A stretch of DNA of 64,000 nucleotides from positions 3,434,001-3,498,000 of the forward strand of contig NZ_JBEWTB010000002.1 of assembly GCF_040549045.1 (NCBI RefSeq), read 5' to 3'. The translations under genes and the position numbers were made by a program. This stretch comes from Endozoicomonas sp. NE40. GTDB taxonomy: Bacteria; Pseudomonadota; Gammaproteobacteria; Pseudomonadales; Endozoicomonadaceae. Below the pieces are notes generated by a model. That model was not told where the DNA came from. It searched no databases and worked only from the letters and a program-made list of their open reading frames with translations. This document shows, piece by piece, positions 26,306 through 36,040 of the stretch; the stretch's first letter is position 1; each line of letters starts with the position of its first letter.

Positions 26306-27289
26306 ATGAAAAAGTTACAGAGTGTCAAAGAGGTCATCCAGCTGATTGAAGCGGGTAAAGTGTTATCGCTGGCCGGGGACGAACGGGTGTTGTCACAGCT
26401 GCCAGAAGGTAACTGGGTCGCTGGATCAACGCCCTATTTTATGGGAGAAAGCCAGGGCGAGTTTTCACAGGAAAAAGTGTACGTCGATGAAATTTCAGAT
26501 GACGCCACTCAACACAAAATCATAACATATGATAAACAGTCGCTGCCCTCCTTTACCCGTGACCGTTTCGATAATGGTTATACCATACTGGTGATACCTG
26601 CTTTCTCGGAGGTTCATTCAGACTTTGCCCTGCATGCAGACGGTTATGACTTCCTGTACGACAACCCCGTGCTGGGCTGGGTATCCGGTATTGACCTTAA
26701 CTCCAGTGATACACCCAAGGTATACGATGGTTCTACAGGTACTGAGCTGACCGACGGGGTGGTGGCGCTGCATGTTGAGCTGCCCACTAACAAAATGCCC
26801 CAGCTGGAGATCATTAACATTCACACACCGGATCCGGACAGCCCGGTGATTGAGTTTGATACTGATGCTTTCGAGGCAGGAGACTGTCTGGTAAATGGGG
26901 AAAAGGTGAATTTTGCCGAATATGTTACGGCTCACAGTATTGATACCAAGGTACCGCTAACCAGTAATTACTCCGGTGCGATTATCAATACCTGTATCAA
27001 AGAGGTAAACACGGATGATGGTAAGGTGTCCTTCTATGCTCCGGTGTTCGCGGGAAGGCGGTATCGCTTTGCCAGACCTCTGGCTGACTATGCCACAGAG
27101 TTTGCAAACAGCCTGCCACAGGAAAACACGGATATGCAGTTCTCCTGTAACTGTATCCTGAACTTCCTTTATGGCGAGCTGGAAGGCAAGCGGGCAGGTT
27201 TCCCGGGTCCCATTACGTTTGGAGAGATCGGGTACCGTCTGTTAAACCAGACCATGACCTACCTTAAAGTGGTTGATCTGGACGACTGA
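26306..27289 (+). CDS. Conserved hypothetical protein (DUF6976-like)
   Basis: This 327-aa soluble protein has a regular alternation of short strands and helices. It contains a LSLAGDERVLSQLPEGNWVAGSTPYFM segment near the N-terminus and a Cys pair (QFSCNCILNF) near the C-terminus. It may belong to the poorly studied DUF6976 group, which I recall as similar to sensory FIST-type proteins; I am not certain. A good AAAGGATAAAAGGAT ribosome binding region precedes the ATG, and a strong bidirectional terminator follows. Confidence 0.55.
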   Translation: MKKLQSVKEVIQLIEAGKVLSLAGDERVLSQLPEGNWVAGSTPYFMGESQGEFSQEKVYVDEISDDATQHKIITYDKQSLPSFTRDRFDNGYTILVIPAFSEVHSDFALHADGYDFLYDNPVLGWVSGIDLNSSDTPKVYDGSTGTELTDGVVALHVELPTNKMPQLEIINIHTPDPDSPVIEFDTDAFEAGDCLVNGEKVNFAEYVTAHSIDTKVPLTSNYSGAIINTCIKEVNTDDGKVSFYAPVFAGRRYRFARPLADYATEFANSLPQENTDMQFSCNCILNFLYGELEGKRAGFPGPITFGEIGYRLLNQTMTYLKVVDLDD

Positions 27290-27310
27290 ATAGCTGAATT
27301 AATAGCTGAC

Positions 27311-27354
27311 TGAAAACAACAATGGGGAGCTTCAGCTCCCCATTGTTGTTTTCA
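27311..27354. terminator. Strong bidirectional terminator
   Basis: A 21-bp perfect inverted repeat (TGAAAACAACAATGGGGAGC...) with A-rich and T-rich edges separates the convergent conserved hypothetical gene and the RND pump gene. It can end transcription from both sides. Confidence 0.92.
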
Positions 27355-27383
27355 GGGTTGTTTAAAAACCATCAGACGAACGG

Positions 27384-30300
27384 TTAGTCCAGCGCCCTCC
27401 TTCCCAGCAGGGAATAAAGTACAGGCACAACAAACAGTGTCAGCAGTGTTGATACCAGCAGACCGCCAATAATACTGGCCCCCATGGGCGCCCACATCAT
27501 GGAACCGGAAAGGGTCAGTGGCAGCAGGCCGCCAATGGTGGTCATGGTGGTTAGCAGAATCGGCAATAACCGTACCTGCCCGGCTTCAATAATGGCTTCT
27601 TTTATCTCCATGCCTTTTCTGCGCAGCTGATTACTGTAATCTACCAGTATGATGGAATTGTTGACGACAATACCCACCAGTGAAGTCAACCCGATAAAGG
27701 CAGTAAAGGAGAAGGTAAAACCGGCAAACCACAGTGCCAGAATCATGCCCGTCACGGCAAAAGGAATGGCTGTAAAAATCACCAGCGGCTGACTGAACGA
27801 GTTGAACTGTAACACCAGTATCGCAAAAATGCCCAGCAAGGCAATCAGCAGCACTTTAGCCATACCGGCAAACGACTCTTCCCGCTGCTCCTGTTCACCG
27901 CCTACCTGATAAGTCACGCCATCCGGCCACTGGTACTGATCCAGTTTTGCCCGAATGGCATTGGTCACGGTTTCTGCCTGATAACCGGCTTTCAGGTCAG
28001 CGGTTATTCTTGCCATACGTTCTGTCAGATGATGCTGAAAACGAGGCAGGGCATCCTGCATTTCCAGCTTAACCAGTTGTTTGACCGGAACCAGATGGCC
28101 GCTGGTGGACTTCACCATCATGCGGTCAAAGTCTTCCAGTTGGGGTTCATTACCAGACGACTGACCTTTAACAACAATCGGGTAATTCTCTCCCGAGTGG
28201 TCACGGAACTGGCTGACAGGTACCCCGACAAGACTGGCTCGAATAACCTGGTCAATAGAGCTGATGGCGACCCCGTACATGGCGGCTTTATCTCGGTTAA
28301 TGGTGACATTCAGGTCAACCTTGGGGTTGTCCAGGGGATTATCGACATTCACCGTTCCGGGTGTGGTAGCAATGATCTGCTCAATATCCCTGGATACCGC
28401 CAGAACCTGGTTCAGATCGTCCCCCATAATCCGGAAGGCAACAGAGGCTTCATAAGGGGGACCCTGTAACAGTTCCTTAACCACCACTCGCGCCCCAACA
28501 ATACGGCTGAAGTCGTCTCTAAGGGACTCAACAAAAGGTTCTACCTCACTGAGCCGACCGGTATTCAGATTAATAACCACCTGGGCATAGTTGGGTACCT
28601 GACGTTTAGGGAAAATGTTGTAGTAGATTCTGGGGTTATCTTTACCAATGTTGCTGACCACGGAACGTACCAGTGGGTAGTCTTTGACAATACCTTCAAC
28701 CTGTCGTACGGCATTGTCTGTTTGCTGAAAACTGGAACCTTCGGGCAGTTCAACATTGACCAGCAGCATCGGCTTTTCAGCCTTGGGAAACATACTGACA
28801 CCCAGTGTGCCTGCCAGCATAATGGAGCCAGCCAGGGTCATGACGGCTATTATCAGGATCAGCACCGGATAACGAAGGGCGCCACTGAGCAGCGCTTTAT
28901 AGGGGCCGTAAGTAAATGCCTGCAGACCCCTTAACAGTAATGGCGGTTTGCTGTCCTGTCCTTTCAGCATAACGCTGGCGAGCAGTGGCGACAGGCTCAG
29001 GGCAATAATCAGGGAAGCCAGCAGGGTCAGAATAACGGTGACCGGCATGGATCTCATGAATATGCCAGCGCCAGTCTGCAACAGCATAATCGGCAGAAAA
29101 GCCAGAATGGTGGTCAGGGTTCCGCTGATGACTGCCCAGCCGACCTGACTGGCCCCCCGGGCAGCGGCTTCCATCGGCGCATAGCCTTTGCGCAGGAAGC
29201 GGTGAACGTTTTCTGTCACCACAATGGCATTATCAACCAGAAGCCCCAGTGCGATCACCAGTCCGGCAATCGACATCTGCTGCAGGCCATAGCCAGCGAG
29301 GTCTACCCAACCCAAGCCAATAAACACTGACAGGGGAATGGCAAGAATAATGACAACCGCCGACCGGGCGCCCAGAAACAGGACGGTGAGCAACCCGACC
29401 AGTATCAGACCCTGAACCAGACTGTTGAAAAACTGGGAGACACGATCGTGTACCGACTCACTCTGGTCGTGGGCAATACCAATGGCAACGTCTGCAGGTA
29501 ACTCCTGCCCAAAATCATCCAGCGTCTGTTTGATAGCGTCCATGACGGTGAAGATATTGCTGCCCTTGCGCTGGACAACGGTGACAAAAATGGACCGGGT
29601 TCCCTGAAATCGTGCCTGATAGGTAGGCAGAGCATCGGTGAAGACGATATCGGCAATATCTTTAACAAACACGACTCTCCCCGGAGTAGAGACCACGGCC
29701 GTTCTTTCAACGGCTTCAATATCTTTGAAGTCACCACTGGTTCGTACCGTAAAACGGCGTTTGCCTGCCAGAACATGACCGCCGGGAAGGTTGACTCCGG
29801 ACGCCTGTATAGCGGCAATCAGGTCTTCAACCCCAATGCCCAGTTCCTGCATCCGGGCAAGGTCTGCCTGAACCTGCAGTTGCTGTTCGGGATAAGCTTC
29901 TGTTGTCGCTTTTTTGATACCGGGAATCCGTTCAATGCGCTTTTCCAGTTTTTCTCCCAGCAGTCGCAATGTGTTATAGCTCCGGGATTCAGACATCAGG
30001 GCAATCTGGATAATGCTGACATCAATCGGAGAGATACGGTCAATGGCCAGCACCGGAATATCTTCCGGCAGCTGGTCGCGTATTTTGGCAATTTCGGCTA
30101 CCACATCGTCATACTGTTCCTGAGGGTCAGTGCCGTAGAGGAACTCGACCTGAATCACCGCCAGACCATCTTCGATATCACTCTTTAAAATTCTTATGTC
30201 GTCTAACTCCTTGATGGCTTCCTCGATAGGGTCAACAATCAGCTTCTCCATATCCAGTGGGTTGGTACCGGGATAGACGACACGTACCATCGTTGCCGGA

Positions 30301-30425
30301 AATTCAAACTGGGGATCTTCAGAGCGGGGCATGGTCATCAATGACACAATACCCAGTGCTACCAGCAATAACATGACCACCAGGGTAAAGCGCCGGTTCT
30401 GAATCGCAATGGCTGGGAGTTTCAT
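27384..30425 (-). CDS. RND efflux transporter, inner-membrane permease
   Basis: This 1013-aa protein is an AcrB-like resistance-nodulation-division pump with 12 membrane spans and two large periplasmic domains. The first span begins FTLVVMLLLVALGIVSLMTMP. The proton-relay helix reads GLVIALGLLVDNAIVVTENV, which carries one Asp and an Asn where AcrB has Asp-Asp. The second half repeats the layout (LTSLVGIVVNNSIILVDYSNQLR). It moves drugs, detergents or host compounds out across the inner membrane; no outer-membrane channel gene lies nearby, so a TolC-type channel elsewhere must be used. The operon start is the adaptor gene. Confidence 0.93.
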   Translation of the reverse strand: MKLPAIAIQNRRFTLVVMLLLVALGIVSLMTMPRSEDPQFEFPATMVRVVYPGTNPLDMEKLIVDPIEEAIKELDDIRILKSDIEDGLAVIQVEFLYGTDPQEQYDDVVAEIAKIRDQLPEDIPVLAIDRISPIDVSIIQIALMSESRSYNTLRLLGEKLEKRIERIPGIKKATTEAYPEQQLQVQADLARMQELGIGVEDLIAAIQASGVNLPGGHVLAGKRRFTVRTSGDFKDIEAVERTAVVSTPGRVVFVKDIADIVFTDALPTYQARFQGTRSIFVTVVQRKGSNIFTVMDAIKQTLDDFGQELPADVAIGIAHDQSESVHDRVSQFFNSLVQGLILVGLLTVLFLGARSAVVIILAIPLSVFIGLGWVDLAGYGLQQMSIAGLVIALGLLVDNAIVVTENVHRFLRKGYAPMEAAARGASQVGWAVISGTLTTILAFLPIMLLQTGAGIFMRSMPVTVILTLLASLIIALSLSPLLASVMLKGQDSKPPLLLRGLQAFTYGPYKALLSGALRYPVLILIIAVMTLAGSIMLAGTLGVSMFPKAEKPMLLVNVELPEGSSFQQTDNAVRQVEGIVKDYPLVRSVVSNIGKDNPRIYYNIFPKRQVPNYAQVVINLNTGRLSEVEPFVESLRDDFSRIVGARVVVKELLQGPPYEASVAFRIMGDDLNQVLAVSRDIEQIIATTPGTVNVDNPLDNPKVDLNVTINRDKAAMYGVAISSIDQVIRASLVGVPVSQFRDHSGENYPIVVKGQSSGNEPQLEDFDRMMVKSTSGHLVPVKQLVKLEMQDALPRFQHHLTERMARITADLKAGYQAETVTNAIRAKLDQYQWPDGVTYQVGGEQEQREESFAGMAKVLLIALLGIFAILVLQFNSFSQPLVIFTAIPFAVTGMILALWFAGFTFSFTAFIGLTSLVGIVVNNSIILVDYSNQLRRKGMEIKEAIIEAGQVRLLPILLTTMTTIGGLLPLTLSGSMMWAPMGASIIGGLLVSTLLTLFVVPVLYSLLGRRALD

Positions 30426-30430
30426 GGTGG

Positions 30431-31522
30431 TTACTCCTGAAGACCGTAAGCAGCAGCCTCGGAAACAATGACGGTATCGCCATCCAGAAGAAAACCGGCA
30501 CCGGAACTGATAACGGCTTCGCCTTCCTCCAGACCTGAATCACTGGCAATGAAACCTGATTCCATAAAGTTCAGATTGATATTTCTCAGGGTCACCGACT
30601 GATCACCGGGTTTGTAGACAAACACCTCTGCCGAAGAGCGGCTGGCATTAACGACAGACTCAACAGGAATCAGTGCCAGCATCTGCTGTCTGGAGGGAGT
30701 AAGGGTAACCTTGCCCACAAAGCCTGAACGCAACTTGCTGGTGGTTTCGGGGAAGGCGATCTCTACCTGAAAGGTGCCTGTGCGTTCATCAGCCAGTGCC
30801 GCAAGGCGGGTAACCTGTCCGGTAAAGGTCTGTCCGGGCCAGGCATCAAACTGAATCAGTGCCTTGTCGTTTTTCTTAACCCTGACAATTTCTTCATCGG
30901 TCAGGCCGGTTTTAAGCACCCAGCCCCGGGCCGTGTCTGCCACCACCAGTACAGGTTGATTGGGTGTTACCAGTTCGTTTTCTTCTACATGACGCCGTAA
31001 TACAAGACCCTGTGACGGAGCATCAATGCGAGAGTACCTCTGGTTAAACAGGGTGATACGCAGCCGGCTTCTGGCAACCTCCAGCTCGGTTTCTGCAGAC
31101 TGGAGCTGATCCAGCGACACCACATTGTTCTTGTGCAGTTTGCTGATGCGCTCCAGGTTGCGTTTTGCCAGGTCCAGCCTTGCCCTGGCTTCATCGACCT
31201 GTGCGTTAACCTCTTCCATGGTCAGGCTGGCGAGCAACTGCCCGGTCTGCACCCGATCGCCTTCATCAACCAACAGTTGTGCCACGGGGCCTGCTGTTTT
31301 AAACGACAGAGTTTGCTGGGATTTATAAGCGAGAATGCCGCTGGTTCTTATTGGGCGCGAGTATTGCTGGTATTGAACGGTTTCAGTCGTCACGCTGACC
31401 GGTGGTTTACCTGATTCAGGGCTGGCAAAGGCGGGCAATGGCATCGTGCTGTAAAAAACGCTGTAAACAATGCAGTAAAGAGCCAGGGTCACAAGCCCGG
31501 GGCAGTGGCGGGAAGCAGGCAT
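30431..31522 (-). CDS. RND efflux periplasmic adaptor (membrane-fusion protein)
   Basis: The 363-aa protein has an N-terminal hydrophobic export segment. Then comes the lipoyl-like/hairpin layout of membrane-fusion proteins: VDEGDRVQTGQLLASL, a coiled-coil hairpin (VDEARARLDLAKRNLERISKLH...), and PSQGLVLRRHVEENELVTPNQPVLVVAD for the second half-lipoyl domain. A beta-barrel stretch follows. It links the RND permease to the outer-membrane channel. It lies 5 bases before the permease gene and is the first gene of the operon, read from a promoter that overlaps the palindrome at 31583-31599. Confidence 0.92.
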   Translation of the reverse strand: MPASRHCPGLVTLALYCIVYSVFYSTMPLPAFASPESGKPPVSVTTETVQYQQYSRPIRTSGILAYKSQQTLSFKTAGPVAQLLVDEGDRVQTGQLLASLTMEEVNAQVDEARARLDLAKRNLERISKLHKNNVVSLDQLQSAETELEVARSRLRITLFNQRYSRIDAPSQGLVLRRHVEENELVTPNQPVLVVADTARGWVLKTGLTDEEIVRVKKNDKALIQFDAWPGQTFTGQVTRLAALADERTGTFQVEIAFPETTSKLRSGFVGKVTLTPSRQQMLALIPVESVVNASRSSAEVFVYKPGDQSVTLRNINLNFMESGFIASDSGLEEGEAVISSGAGFLLDGDTVIVSEAAAYGLQE

Positions 31523-31558
31523 GAAAGTTTGTCCGATATAGTCTTTATTGTGGGCTTA

Positions 31559-31588
31559 ATGCTAAAAGAGTAATGTGTTCGGTGTCAA
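31559..31588 (-). promoter_or_regulatory. Promoter candidate of the RND operon
   Basis: On the minus strand TTGACA (31588-31583) is followed 18 bases on by TAGCAT (31564-31559). The -35 box lies inside the palindrome at 31583-31599, so a repressor bound there would block polymerase. Confidence 0.45.
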
Positions 31589-31599
31589 CAATGTTGACA
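31583..31599. promoter_or_regulatory. Palindromic operator candidate between RND operon and tetR
   Basis: TGTCAACA-A-TGTTGACA is a perfect 8+8 palindrome about halfway between the divergent adaptor and TetR genes. TetR proteins bind such sites as dimers and repress both directions. TTGACA is present on each strand, one in each arm. Confidence 0.65.
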
Positions 31600-31654
31600 A
31601 TGAATACATTTGTGCAAAACTCTATAGCCAGTACGAGCGATCATCAGGTTAATT

Positions 31655-32257
31655 ATGTCCCGATATCACCATGGAAATCTCCGGCAGGTATTGCTGACTG
31701 AAGCCCGGCGGCAACTGCATGAGTCGGGTGCCGATAAACTGAGCCTGCGGGCCCTGGCAAGGGCTGTTGGTGTTTCCCAGACTGCCCCTTACCGGCACTT
31801 TGCTGACAAGGAAGCCTTGCTGGTGTCGTTGATGACCGATGGTTTTTCAGAACTGGATAAGCATGTCTGCAAAGCGGAGCAGGCATCCGCTAACGTTGAT
31901 GACGAGCTGGTGAATGCCGGGCTGGCTTTTGTTGAGTTTGCTTCCAGCAATCCTGAGTTGTACAAGCTGATGTTCGGGCCGTTGCTTGCCAGAAAAGAGA
32001 TCTGTCCGCAGCTGAAAACGATGGCTTTGAACAGTCTGGGGCGGTTGCAGGGCATTATCAGCCGTAAACTGCAAAGTGCCGACCAGGAACTGATCTGGCA
32101 AACCACCCTGAATGCTACTGCTCTGGTACATGGTCATGCCCGGATGTGCATTAACGGAATGCCCGCCTGTAATCCGGTAACTGGTAAACCTATTGATTTA
32201 CGCAGGGCTTTAAAGGCATTTGCCGATGGCATTAATGCCTGCAACGAACTCCTTTGA
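31655..32257 (+). CDS. TetR-family regulator of the adjacent RND pump
   Basis: This 200-aa protein has an N-terminal TetR DNA-binding domain: LRALARAVGVSQTAPYRHFADKEALLVSL is the helix-turn-helix. A helical C-terminal ligand domain with the WHG-like pattern follows (TTLNATALVHGHARMCINGM). It is divergent from the efflux operon with a palindrome in between, so it most likely represses the pump until a drug or metabolite binds. The ATG has only a weak ribosome binding site, fitting low expression of a regulator. Confidence 0.9.
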   Translation: MSRYHHGNLRQVLLTEARRQLHESGADKLSLRALARAVGVSQTAPYRHFADKEALLVSLMTDGFSELDKHVCKAEQASANVDDELVNAGLAFVEFASSNPELYKLMFGPLLARKEICPQLKTMALNSLGRLQGIISRKLQSADQELIWQTTLNATALVHGHARMCINGMPACNPVTGKPIDLRRALKAFADGINACNELL

Positions 32258-32370
32258 AATCACCGAAACATTGATGACTTTGGTAATGTCCGGTCTTGCC
32301 GATAGTTGAAGCTAACACATAGTGTTACTTACGCAGTTTCATTCACGCAGCTTCACTCGGAATTCTGACA

Positions 32371-33801
32371 ATGGTTAAAGGGCTGACTGCTTCTTTTTTG
32401 ACAACAGCCGTCACGATTGTTGTGCTGTTCAGCCTGCCGGGCTGTTCAAAGGTTGAACCGGCGGCGTATGAAGATGGCGAAAAATGGCCGGGTGGAAAAA
32501 CATCCGTGACCGTTTCGGGTAAAAGTTCATTCTCCCGTGCTTCTGCCAATATGGCAGCCAACCGAAGGCTCGATTTCAGTGTGGGTGACAGCTTCTTCAA
32601 AAGTGACTGGGTGCCTGCTCCACAGCCTGACTCATTTCGTGACGGGCTGGGTCCTCTGTTTAACACCCGCTCCTGTGAAGGTTGTCACATTCTTGATGGC
32701 CGGGGGCATTCCCCTGACGATGGCGAACTCAATGAAGGTGGGTTGCTGATCAGAATCAGTGTGCCAGCTACTACTCAGAAAGATAAGGAGCAGCTGACCC
32801 GCAGTGGAGTGGTTCCACATCCGGTTTACGGTGACCAGATTCAGGATTTTTCTCTGGGAGGGGTTAAGCACGAGGCTAAAGTCCGGGTTCGTTACGAATA
32901 TTCAACCATCCGCTTTTCTGATGGGGAGAGTGTTCAGATTCGCAAGCCGGTCATTTCGCTGGAAGGTTTAAACTATGGCCCCCTGCCGGACAATTTGATG
33001 ATGTCGCCTCGTATTGCGTCACCCATGATCGGGCTGGGATTGCTGGAAGCCATATCAGATTCGCAGATTCTGGCGAATGAAGACCCGGATGATCGTGACG
33101 GGGATGGTATTTCCGGTCGTGGTAACCGGGTCTGGGATATTCAAAATAAAAAAACGGCACTTGGACGTTTTGGCTGGAAAGCTGGTCAGCCTAATATGAC
33201 CCAGCAGAGTGCCGGGGCGTTCAATGGGGATATGGGCATTACTTCCAGCCTGTTTCCTGATGACAACTGCACGGAAAGCCAGGTTTCCTGTAAAGAGGCG
33301 ACACCGGAAGAAGATCCGGATGTTTCTGATTCCATACTTGAAAAAGTGGTGTTTTACAGTCGTAACCTCGCCGTTCCCATGCGACTGGATTCCAAAGACC
33401 CGGAAGTGCTGAAAGGGAAGGCACTGTTTGCTAAAGCCCGCTGTACGGGATGCCATATTCCCAACTTTACAACCCTTAAGGTTAAAAATTATCCGGAACA
33501 GTCAGAGCAGAATATCTGGCCATATACGGATTTGCTGCTGCACGATATGGGTGAAGAGCTGGCAGATAATCGTCCTGAGTTTCTTGCTTCGGGTCGTGAG
33601 TGGCGAACGCCGCCGCTGTGGGGGATTGGCAAAACCAGAATGGTCAACCCGAAAGGCACGTTTCTGCATGACGGGCGCGCCCGCACCATTATGGAAGCGA
33701 TTCTCTGGCATGGTGGTGAGGCAGAGGCTGCAAAGCAGGCCGTTATGGATATGAATAAAGAGCAGCGAACCGCGCTGGTCAGATTTGTGAACTCTTTGTA
33801 A
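32371..33801 (+). CDS. Di-haem cytochrome c lipoprotein (DHOR / DUF1111 family)
   Basis: The 476-aa protein starts with a lipoprotein signal (SLPGC, Cys25). It has two c-type haem sites, CEGCH (102-106) and, in the C-terminal half, CTGCH. The DUF1111/DHOR core includes NTRSCEGCHILDGRGHSP and GRFGWKAGQPNMTQQSAGAFNGDMG. Members are thought to be periplasmic di-haem oxidoreductases, related to MauG and cytochrome c peroxidases, and often occur beside imelysin-type iron-uptake genes. None is present here. Substrate unknown. Confidence 0.9.
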   Translation: MVKGLTASFLTTAVTIVVLFSLPGCSKVEPAAYEDGEKWPGGKTSVTVSGKSSFSRASANMAANRRLDFSVGDSFFKSDWVPAPQPDSFRDGLGPLFNTRSCEGCHILDGRGHSPDDGELNEGGLLIRISVPATTQKDKEQLTRSGVVPHPVYGDQIQDFSLGGVKHEAKVRVRYEYSTIRFSDGESVQIRKPVISLEGLNYGPLPDNLMMSPRIASPMIGLGLLEAISDSQILANEDPDDRDGDGISGRGNRVWDIQNKKTALGRFGWKAGQPNMTQQSAGAFNGDMGITSSLFPDDNCTESQVSCKEATPEEDPDVSDSILEKVVFYSRNLAVPMRLDSKDPEVLKGKALFAKARCTGCHIPNFTTLKVKNYPEQSEQNIWPYTDLLLHDMGEELADNRPEFLASGREWRTPPLWGIGKTRMVNPKGTFLHDGRARTIMEAILWHGGEAEAAKQAVMDMNKEQRTALVRFVNSL

Positions 33802-33946
33802 TTGAGACGGGGGAAGCACCGGCCTGTGCATGATCCTGTTCGCATAAGAGTTTCTTACAGGATTGTTCAGGAATATTTATTTTTCTTATTAGCTATTCAG
33901 CCCCATACTGCCTGCCTTCTGAAGTTTCGTTAAGTAAATAAACGTT

Positions 33947-34906
33947 ATGGGTTCTCTACATGAGCGCTTTTCGGCATCTGGCGGAAGTTTCCACAGGGTA
34001 GCCCAAAGCCTGTTTTTCCTGATGAGTCTGCTGTGCCTGTTTACTGGTATTTCATCGGCCATTGCTCTGATGCTGGGTATTATTCTGGCTGTTACATTAG
34101 GCAACCCCTGTTTAGAGATGGCGCAGAAAGCGATAAGTGTCCTGCTGAGATTGTCAGTGATTGGCCTGGGCTTTGGCATGAGTGTTCAACAGGCTATAGA
34201 TGCCAGCCAGAACGGCTTTCTGCTGACCGTAACCTCTATCGTCTTTACTCTGGTTCTGGGGGCGTTGACGGCTACCAGAATGGGGCTTACCCGTCATGCC
34301 GGACAGTTGATTTCCAGTGGAACGGCCATTTGTGGCGGCAGCGCAATCGCTGCGGTGGCTCCGGTTATCAAAGCTTCTCCCCGTGATATCTCGGTTGCGC
34401 TGGGTGTTGTGTTCATTCTGAACTCGGTAGCGCTGATTGTATTTCCACCGGTGGGACACTGGCTCTCAATGACACAGGAACAGTTTGGACTCTGGTCAGC
34501 GATTGCTATTCATGATACCAGCTCTGTGGTCGGTGCCAGTGCCAGTTATGGCCCGGAAGCCCTGGCGATTGCCACTACCGTTAAGCTGGGGCGGGCGCTG
34601 TGGATCATCCCTCTGTCTCTGCTGATGGCAGTTATCTCGGGGGGAAATGTCAGGAAAATCAGTATTCCCTGGTTTATCGGGTTGTTTATTCTTGCGATGC
34701 TGGCTAACAGCTTTATCCCCGGAGTCGAAATGTTCAGCGATGATATTGTTGAGTGGTCAAAGAGAGGGCTGGTGTTAACTCTCTTCCTGATCGGTTCAAC
34801 CATGACCCGTGATCTGTTGAGGAGTGTTGGCTTTATGCCAATGGCTTACGGAATTTTCCTGTGGGTGGCCATTGCGTTGTCTTCACTGGGGCTGATCATG
34901 TACTAA
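33947..34906 (+). CDS. YeiH-family putative sulfate exporter
   Basis: This 319-aa integral membrane protein has about 10 spans and the family markers LLRLSVIGLGFGMSVQQA, LISSGTAICGGSAIAAVAPVI and IAIHDTSSVVGASASYGPEAL. These match the PSE/YeiH (UPF0324) family, proposed to export sulfate-like anions. It is slightly short at the N-terminus compared with some members but has the core intact. No regulator of the LysR type lies beside it, unlike the usual context. Confidence 0.85.
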   Translation: MGSLHERFSASGGSFHRVAQSLFFLMSLLCLFTGISSAIALMLGIILAVTLGNPCLEMAQKAISVLLRLSVIGLGFGMSVQQAIDASQNGFLLTVTSIVFTLVLGALTATRMGLTRHAGQLISSGTAICGGSAIAAVAPVIKASPRDISVALGVVFILNSVALIVFPPVGHWLSMTQEQFGLWSAIAIHDTSSVVGASASYGPEALAIATTVKLGRALWIIPLSLLMAVISGGNVRKISIPWFIGLFILAMLANSFIPGVEMFSDDIVEWSKRGLVLTLFLIGSTMTRDLLRSVGFMPMAYGIFLWVAIALSSLGLIMY

Positions 34907-35065
34907 GCGTTACTGTCAGGGGTGCCGTTATTTTATTCCGATGGCCCCCTCCTGCCTTCTCGTCCCTTCCGCTTTAAGTTAGACTCTCGTACACGTGTGG
35001 TGACAGGACATTATAAATAAGCCATGCGCCTGTAAGGGTAGAAGAATAAAAAACGTGGGGGACTT

Positions 35066-35984
35066 ATGCGCAAACTGCTCCTTTCTCTGGCAGCTTTGAT
35101 CTTACCGTTGTTGTCTGTTTCGGTGAGCGCGAACAATTATTCCGTTGGTACGGGTGGGCAAAGTGGAATTTACTATCCGTTTGGAGGCGCCCTGGCCAAA
35201 GTCTGGTCCGATAATATCGAGGGTATAAACGTTAAGGCAGAAGTGACAGCGGCTTCTGTTGAAAACACGATTAAAGTGGTACGGGGCGACATGCTTGCCG
35301 GTCTGGCAATGGGAAATGTTGTTCTGGATGCCTATAAGGGTGAAGGCAAGTTTCCGGCAAAAATGCCTGTGAATGTGCTGTTTGCCCTCTATCCCAACCT
35401 GGTGCATGCGGTGACGACTGCAAAAACGGATATCCAGTCCCTGTCCGACCTGAAGGGTAAGCGGGTTTCACTGGGAGCCCCCGGTTTCTGGTACTGCTGT
35501 AACATCTGCGGCACTGCTGGAGTCCCTGGGTGTGGAAGTGAATGCGGTTTACCTGAATTTCTCTGAAACCACTAATGCCCTTGCCAATGGGCAGATTGAT
35601 GCCGGATTTATTGTGGGTGGGCAGGGCGTTGGCGCTGTGACTCAGCTGGCACTGACCCACGACATTCGTATTCTTGATATTTCTGCACAGGAACAGGCGA
35701 CCTTCAAATCGAAGTACCCTGCTTACAGCAGCTATACCATTCCTGAAGGGGTTTATAACAAGGTCGATGCCGTTAACACCCTGAGTGTCTGGAATGTGAT
35801 TGTTGTTAAGGCAGACCTTCCCGAAGACATGGCTTATGAACTGACCCGCACCGCTTTTGAGAATATTGATCAGGTACGAAAAGTGGTTAAAGCCGCTGAC
35901 GCCACTACTCATGCCAATGCAGGTAGCCTCAATGGCGTGCCACTGCATCCCGGCGCTCTCAGGTATCTGAAAACAGCTCAGTAG
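35066..35984 (+). pseudogene. TAXI-type TRAP solute-binding protein, frameshifted
   Basis: The first part (35066 to about 35490) encodes a signal peptide and the TAXI-family start NNYSVGTGGQSGIYYPFGGALAKVW, up to GKRVSLGAPG. The continuation (SGTAVTSAALLESLGVEVNA... to KTAQ) is in the next frame. A single extra T in GGTTTCTGG near 35492 would explain this: without it the reading is GSGTAVTSAAL, as in intact relatives. The binding protein feeds the TRAP permease downstream. With the shift the first product ends after 166 residues, so the importer is likely disabled unless this is a sequence error. Confidence 0.85.
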
Positions 35985-36040
35985 ACAGTTATTGAAAAAG
36001 GGTAGGTAGCCCGGCAGAAGACTCGTGGAAGGAGGAAGTC

